This document shows positions 61,067 to 64,000 of a stretch of 64,000 bases of DNA, piece by piece. Each line of letters starts with the position of its first letter. The stretch's first letter is position 1. The notes under the pieces are model-generated. The model searched no databases and was not told where the DNA came from. It saw only the letters and a list, made by a program, of their open reading frames with translations. Origin of the DNA: an uncultured Spartobacteria bacterium (GTDB lineage: Bacteria; Verrucomicrobiota; Verrucomicrobiia; Chthoniobacterales; Chthoniobacteraceae). The DNA lies in NCBI GenBank assembly GCA_903919125.1, contig CAIXGS010000054.1:1-64000 (forward strand), in the 5' to 3' direction. Made by a program: the position numbers and the translations under genes.

Positions 61067-62224
61067 TCAAACTACGCGCTGCCCGTTCACAAACGTCATA
61101 GCAACCGACAGCCCTTCCTCCAAAACAACCAAGTCGGCGAGCGCTCCCTCTGTCAGAATCCCTATTTGATCCTCCAATCCCAATGCCCGTGCTGGATTTA
61201 ATGTGGCCATCTTGACCGCTTCAAAAAGAGGCACATCCACTTTTTCAACCATAGTCTTCACCAACTGGTTCATCTGGGAGACACTGGAGCACAGGGCCTT
61301 ACCATCCGCAGTGAGCGCCACACCACCAGCAACAACACCTTGGATTTCACCCAGCGTGAAACTCTCGCCCTCTGCCAGTCCGGCTCCGGCTCCGGCATCC
61401 GTCACCAGCGCAATCCCATCGACTCCCTTGGCACGGTACAGGGCCCGCATGAGGGTCGGACTGACGTGGTAACCGTCGGCGATTAGTTCGCACAGGATCT
61501 CAGGCTCACCCATGGCGAATTCCAGCAACCCAGCGACCCTGAAAGCGCCCCGCCGACGCGCCCCAGACATACAGTTGAAGGTGTGGGTGACTTGACGCAT
61601 CCCGCAGGCAAACGCCGCAGCAGCGTCCTCATCCCACGCGTCGCTATGACCACCGCTTGCTCGAATTCCGTGCCGCTCCAGCGCCTCGATAAGCTCAAGC
61701 GCGCCAGGCAACTCCGGCGCTAGCGTCATCTGGGTGATGCGCTCCTTGTACTTCAACCATTCGCCGTACTCCGCTGGATTAGGGTTGCGAATGATTTCCA
61801 AGGGATGCGCCCCGGGCTTTTCTTTTGAAAAATAAGGTCCCTCAATGTGGACGCCGAGTATGCGCGCCCCACCGGTGGCGTTGGGATCCAGTGCCGCGAC
61901 GGCCTCCAAGACAGCCGTGATTTTTGGAGTCGATGCTGTGACGGTAGTCAATGCGAGAGATGTAGTTCCTCCGGTAGCGTGAAAGCGGCAAATTACCTGG
62001 AAGGCGTCCGTGGAAGCCTCCATCGTGTCGCGCCGGAGCGCTCCATGAATATGCAAATCCACAAAGCCCGGAGCGAGGAACTTGCCGCAAAGATCCAGCA
62101 CCGCCTCGCGCGGTTCGGGAGGCAAAGTCTCTCCCAACGCAACGATACGGTTTTCTTTAACCCGCAAATCTCCCTTGGGTTGAATTCGATCTGGCAGTAG
62201 CAACCGGGCGTTACGAAAGAGCAT
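61067..62224 (-). CDS. nagA: N-acetylglucosamine-6-phosphate deacetylase
   Basis: A 385-residue amidohydrolase that deacetylates GlcNAc-6-phosphate. Metal and substrate motifs: FVDLHIHGA, GVHIEGPYFS, ASGGHSDAW, THTFNCMSG, LVTDAGAGAG (catalytic Asp) and MATLNPARALGLE. It is the last gene of the amino-sugar run with the ROK protein and SIS isomerase; the GH3 hexosaminidase at 44553-45647 could supply GlcNAc. Convergent with the Rrf2 gene at 6 bp. Confidence 0.94.
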   Translation of the reverse strand: MLFRNARLLLPDRIQPKGDLRVKENRIVALGETLPPEPREAVLDLCGKFLAPGFVDLHIHGALRRDTMEASTDAFQVICRFHATGGTTSLALTTVTASTPKITAVLEAVAALDPNATGGARILGVHIEGPYFSKEKPGAHPLEIIRNPNPAEYGEWLKYKERITQMTLAPELPGALELIEALERHGIRASGGHSDAWDEDAAAAFACGMRQVTHTFNCMSGARRRGAFRVAGLLEFAMGEPEILCELIADGYHVSPTLMRALYRAKGVDGIALVTDAGAGAGLAEGESFTLGEIQGVVAGGVALTADGKALCSSVSQMNQLVKTMVEKVDVPLFEAVKMATLNPARALGLEDQIGILTEGALADLVVLEEGLSVAMTFVNGQRVV

Positions 62225-62278
62225 AGATACTGGATTTGAATCGAAACCTTTAAAGTGCCACGGGACAAACCCTTCAAC

Positions 62279-62497
62279 TTACTTCGCTGCCGGATCAGCT
62301 ATTGCTTTAAAATAGCCGGCGCGGCTTGGAGGCTTATCACAACAGGCCTCGCCACCCGAGCCGTTTGATGTGGCAAGTTCAGGCGAGGGCTCGCTCCGAG
62401 TTTTTCCTCGGGAGTTTAATCCAAGAGAGATCAAACCCCCTGCTAGCAAAAGAGCAGCGAATAGAATAACAGACCACTTGTGTTTAACTAAACCCAT
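62279..62497 (-). CDS. Small membrane-anchored protein with a CC motif
   Basis: A 72-residue protein: one N-terminal membrane segment (WSVILFAALLLAGGLISLGL) and a periplasmic tail with GGEACCDKPPSRAGYF. The adjacent cysteines and C-terminal position recall small metal-binding tails, but no family was recognised. It sits between the SIS isomerase and nagA. Confidence 0.5.
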   Translation of the reverse strand: MGLVKHKWSVILFAALLLAGGLISLGLNSRGKTRSEPSPELATSNGSGGEACCDKPPSRAGYFKAIADPAAK

Positions 62498-62517
62498 ATG
62501 GCAGAGATTATTAGCGA

Positions 62518-63087
62518 CTAATGTGCCAGTTCAGGCAGTTCCATGAACGCGTAGCAAAGCATGTGCAGTATGTGCATTTGAACATCTTCCACGCGGCCGT
62601 AATGCGTATCTTCCACGACCAGAACTTCGTCGGCGATTTCTGCCAGACGCCCGCGCTTGGCCCCGACTAGAGCTGCAGTCTCCACGCCGTGCTCCTTTGC
62701 CCATTCGACAACACGCACCAGATTTGGCGAGTTGCCGCTGACGCTCACCACAATCAACAGGTCGCCGGGTTGCGCGTAATTGGCCAGCTGACGGCTAAAA
62801 ATGTCCTCATATGCGTAATCATTTCCCAACGCAGTTATCCACGAAACATTATCGGTAAGAGAAAGCACTCGAAAACGTTTTCCCAGTTTATCAGAAGCAC
62901 CTTTCCCCAAGTCAGTGACAAAATGGGAGGCATTCGAAGCACTGCCTCCATTGCCAGCGATGAATATCTGACGGTCCGCTTTCCAAACTTTTTGCAGCGT
63001 GTGAGTAAGCTGCTCCAGAGCAGTTTGTGAGATAGAATCCAGTGCCTGGTGCTGGGCTTGGATATAGTTAGAGATCCATGTTTTCAT
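62518..63087 (-). CDS. SIS-domain sugar-phosphate isomerase (GmhA-like)
   Basis: A 189-residue protein of the phosphoheptose isomerase type: IFIAGNGGSASNASHFVTDLGKG and GDLLIVVSVSGNSPNLVRVVEWAKEHGV. GmhA makes heptose phosphate for lipopolysaccharide core. Residues DTHYGRVEDVQMHILHM at the C-terminus match the family. It lies between the ROK kinase and nagA genes, so a ketose/aldose amino-sugar isomerase role cannot be excluded. Confidence 0.88.
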   Translation of the reverse strand: MKTWISNYIQAQHQALDSISQTALEQLTHTLQKVWKADRQIFIAGNGGSASNASHFVTDLGKGASDKLGKRFRVLSLTDNVSWITALGNDYAYEDIFSRQLANYAQPGDLLIVVSVSGNSPNLVRVVEWAKEHGVETAALVGAKRGRLAEIADEVLVVEDTHYGRVEDVQMHILHMLCYAFMELPELAH

Positions 63088-63124
63088 ATAGAGACAGGAC
63101 TAAAAGATTACGGCCGTTCAGCCT

Positions 63125-64000
63125 CTATAGCAAACGTTGAGCCGCTACGGCAAAGCTCCCCGCAAGCACTGCGTCTTCCATGAGTTCCGCGAGCCGCACA
63201 GTTGGCCCCGGACGGAAGGCGTCCATGAGAAGCGGAGGAAGCGCCGCCGCCACTCGCCCTCGCAAGGCCTCGCCCAGCAACGCCAGTCCTCCGCCAAGCA
63301 CAATCACCTCCGGATGCAGCAAGTGCACCGCATGGGACAAAGCGTACGCCATAGAGCCCGCAACCTCATCCAGAATTTCAGCCGCAGCCCGGTCAGCAAT
63401 TGCCAGAGCCGGAGTCAGAGCGCGCGCTTCGCCTGAAACCCAGCCCTCTTGCCGAACCACTCTTGCAAGTGCGCCATCTGTATTTTTAGCGATCTCCTCA
63501 CGCACCAAACGGTCCACGCTCCAACCCGAACAAAAATCTTCCGTAATCGCCCCGCGCCTATCCAAACGCAAATGCCCCAACTCCATCTCGCCCGGAGGTG
63601 CGCCATGATACAAATGCCCGCCCACCACCAAACCACCACCCACGCCGCTTCCTGCATTCATCCAAAACACCGGATCCAACCCCCTGCCCGCGCCGAAATG
63701 CGCCTCGCCCAAAGCCGCAGCGTTGGCGTCGTTCTCCACAAAAGCGGGAAGCCCTGTACGGTTCGTTATCCAATCCGCCAAATTAAACCCATCCCACCCC
63801 TCAATGTGATGGGAGCAGACGATTTGACCAGTACGCCAATTAACAGGCCCGCCGTAGCCAACACCTACGGCAACGGGCTTTGAATGTTCCAACAGAGACT
63901 GAAGGCCCGCGTCAATCTGCTGCAAAATTCCCTCTGCACCCGCTTTACGATTCACTTCGAATCGAGTGCGTTGTGCAATAAAACCGGAAGTATCACCAGT
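63125..64000 (-). CDS. ROK-family sugar kinase, partial and lacking the usual zinc-site cysteines
   Basis: At least 291 residues; the gene runs off the right edge of the window (the frame is open to base 64000), so the N-terminal phosphate-binding loop is missing. VENDANAAALGE carries the catalytic Asp, NAGSGVGGGLVVGGHLYHGA and VIVLGGGLALLGEAL are typical of the fold. After ELGHLRLDRR, where ROK proteins have CxCGxxGCxE, this protein has GAITEDFCSGWSVDR, with one cysteine only. Likely a hexose or GlcNAc kinase of the amino-sugar cluster. Confidence 0.88.
   Translation of the reverse strand, partial: TGDTSGFIAQRTRFEVNRKAGAEGILQQIDAGLQSLLEHSKPVAVGVGYGGPVNWRTGQIVCSHHIEGWDGFNLADWITNRTGLPAFVENDANAAALGEAHFGAGRGLDPVFWMNAGSGVGGGLVVGGHLYHGAPPGEMELGHLRLDRRGAITEDFCSGWSVDRLVREEIAKNTDGALARVVRQEGWVSGEARALTPALAIADRAAAEILDEVAGSMAYALSHAVHLLHPEVIVLGGGLALLGEALRGRVAAALPPLLMDAFRPGPTVRLAELMEDAVLAGSFAVAAQRLL

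Noticed and set aside
1-64000. CRISPR arrays, tRNA or rRNA genes
   Set aside because: No regularly spaced direct repeats and no cloverleaf-like sequence was noticed; a covariance-model scan was not possible, so short RNAs could be missed.

Overview
The window reads as chromosomal DNA of a Gram-negative member of the Planctomycetota-Verrucomicrobiota-Chlamydiota group, most likely Verrucomicrobiota. The evidence is the density of secreted PVC-type proteins (heme CxxCH/beta-propeller proteins, a DUF1552-DUF1592 pair, a DUF1553 fragment, a sulfatase, LamG and PA14 domains, an azurin-like cupredoxin), combined with lipid A synthesis (lpxB), diaminopimelate synthesis (dapF) and RlmA-type nucleotide-sugar synthesis. 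No rRNA, tRNA, CRISPR array or intact transposase was seen.

Bases 1-3.5 kb hold one large secreted cytochrome/propeller gene. Bases 3.6-11.4 kb form an accessory mosaic: an AbiE pair with an intact antitoxin and a broken toxin, two Phd/PIN toxin-antitoxin modules, an FHA protein, a PhzF isomerase, a DUF1553 gene fragment, a 5'-truncated second AbiEii toxin and a remnant of a short-chain dehydrogenase. Six copies of a 13-14 bp sequence (GAGTGTCTGTCCCC or its reverse complement) lie at the seams between these modules and almost nowhere else. This repeat-punctuated toxin-antitoxin mosaic is the most unusual thing here.

Bases 11.4-18.4 kb are a carbohydrate region: a secreted beta-helix protein, then a LacI regulator divergent from a tightly overlapped operon of a double-propeller sialidase-like protein, an APH-fold kinase and an HpcH/HpaI-type aldolase, with a 22 bp inverted repeat between regulator and operon. 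Bases 18.4-34 kb hold a PD-(D/E)XK-like protein, a PVC heme/HEAT protein, the DUF1552/DUF1592 pair, a pterin dehydratase, a zinc metalloprotease, a Gfo/Idh/MocA dehydrogenase overlapping lpxB, and a sulfatase.

Bases 34-64 kb are mostly housekeeping: mutL, two small coiled-coil membrane proteins, an rRNA methyltransferase, an HtrA-like protease, a TerC transporter, ileS-lspA, nagZ, dapF, a HIT protein, a Gfo/Idh/MocA protein, rfbA, an azurin-PA14 plus sorbosone-dehydrogenase-like pair, leuC-leuD, a TIM-barrel isomerase with an aldo/keto reductase, a Ski2-like helicase, an Rrf2 regulator, and an amino-sugar run (ROK kinase, SIS isomerase, nagA) that leaves the window at its right edge. Function calls come from motif recognition by eye; no database search was run.
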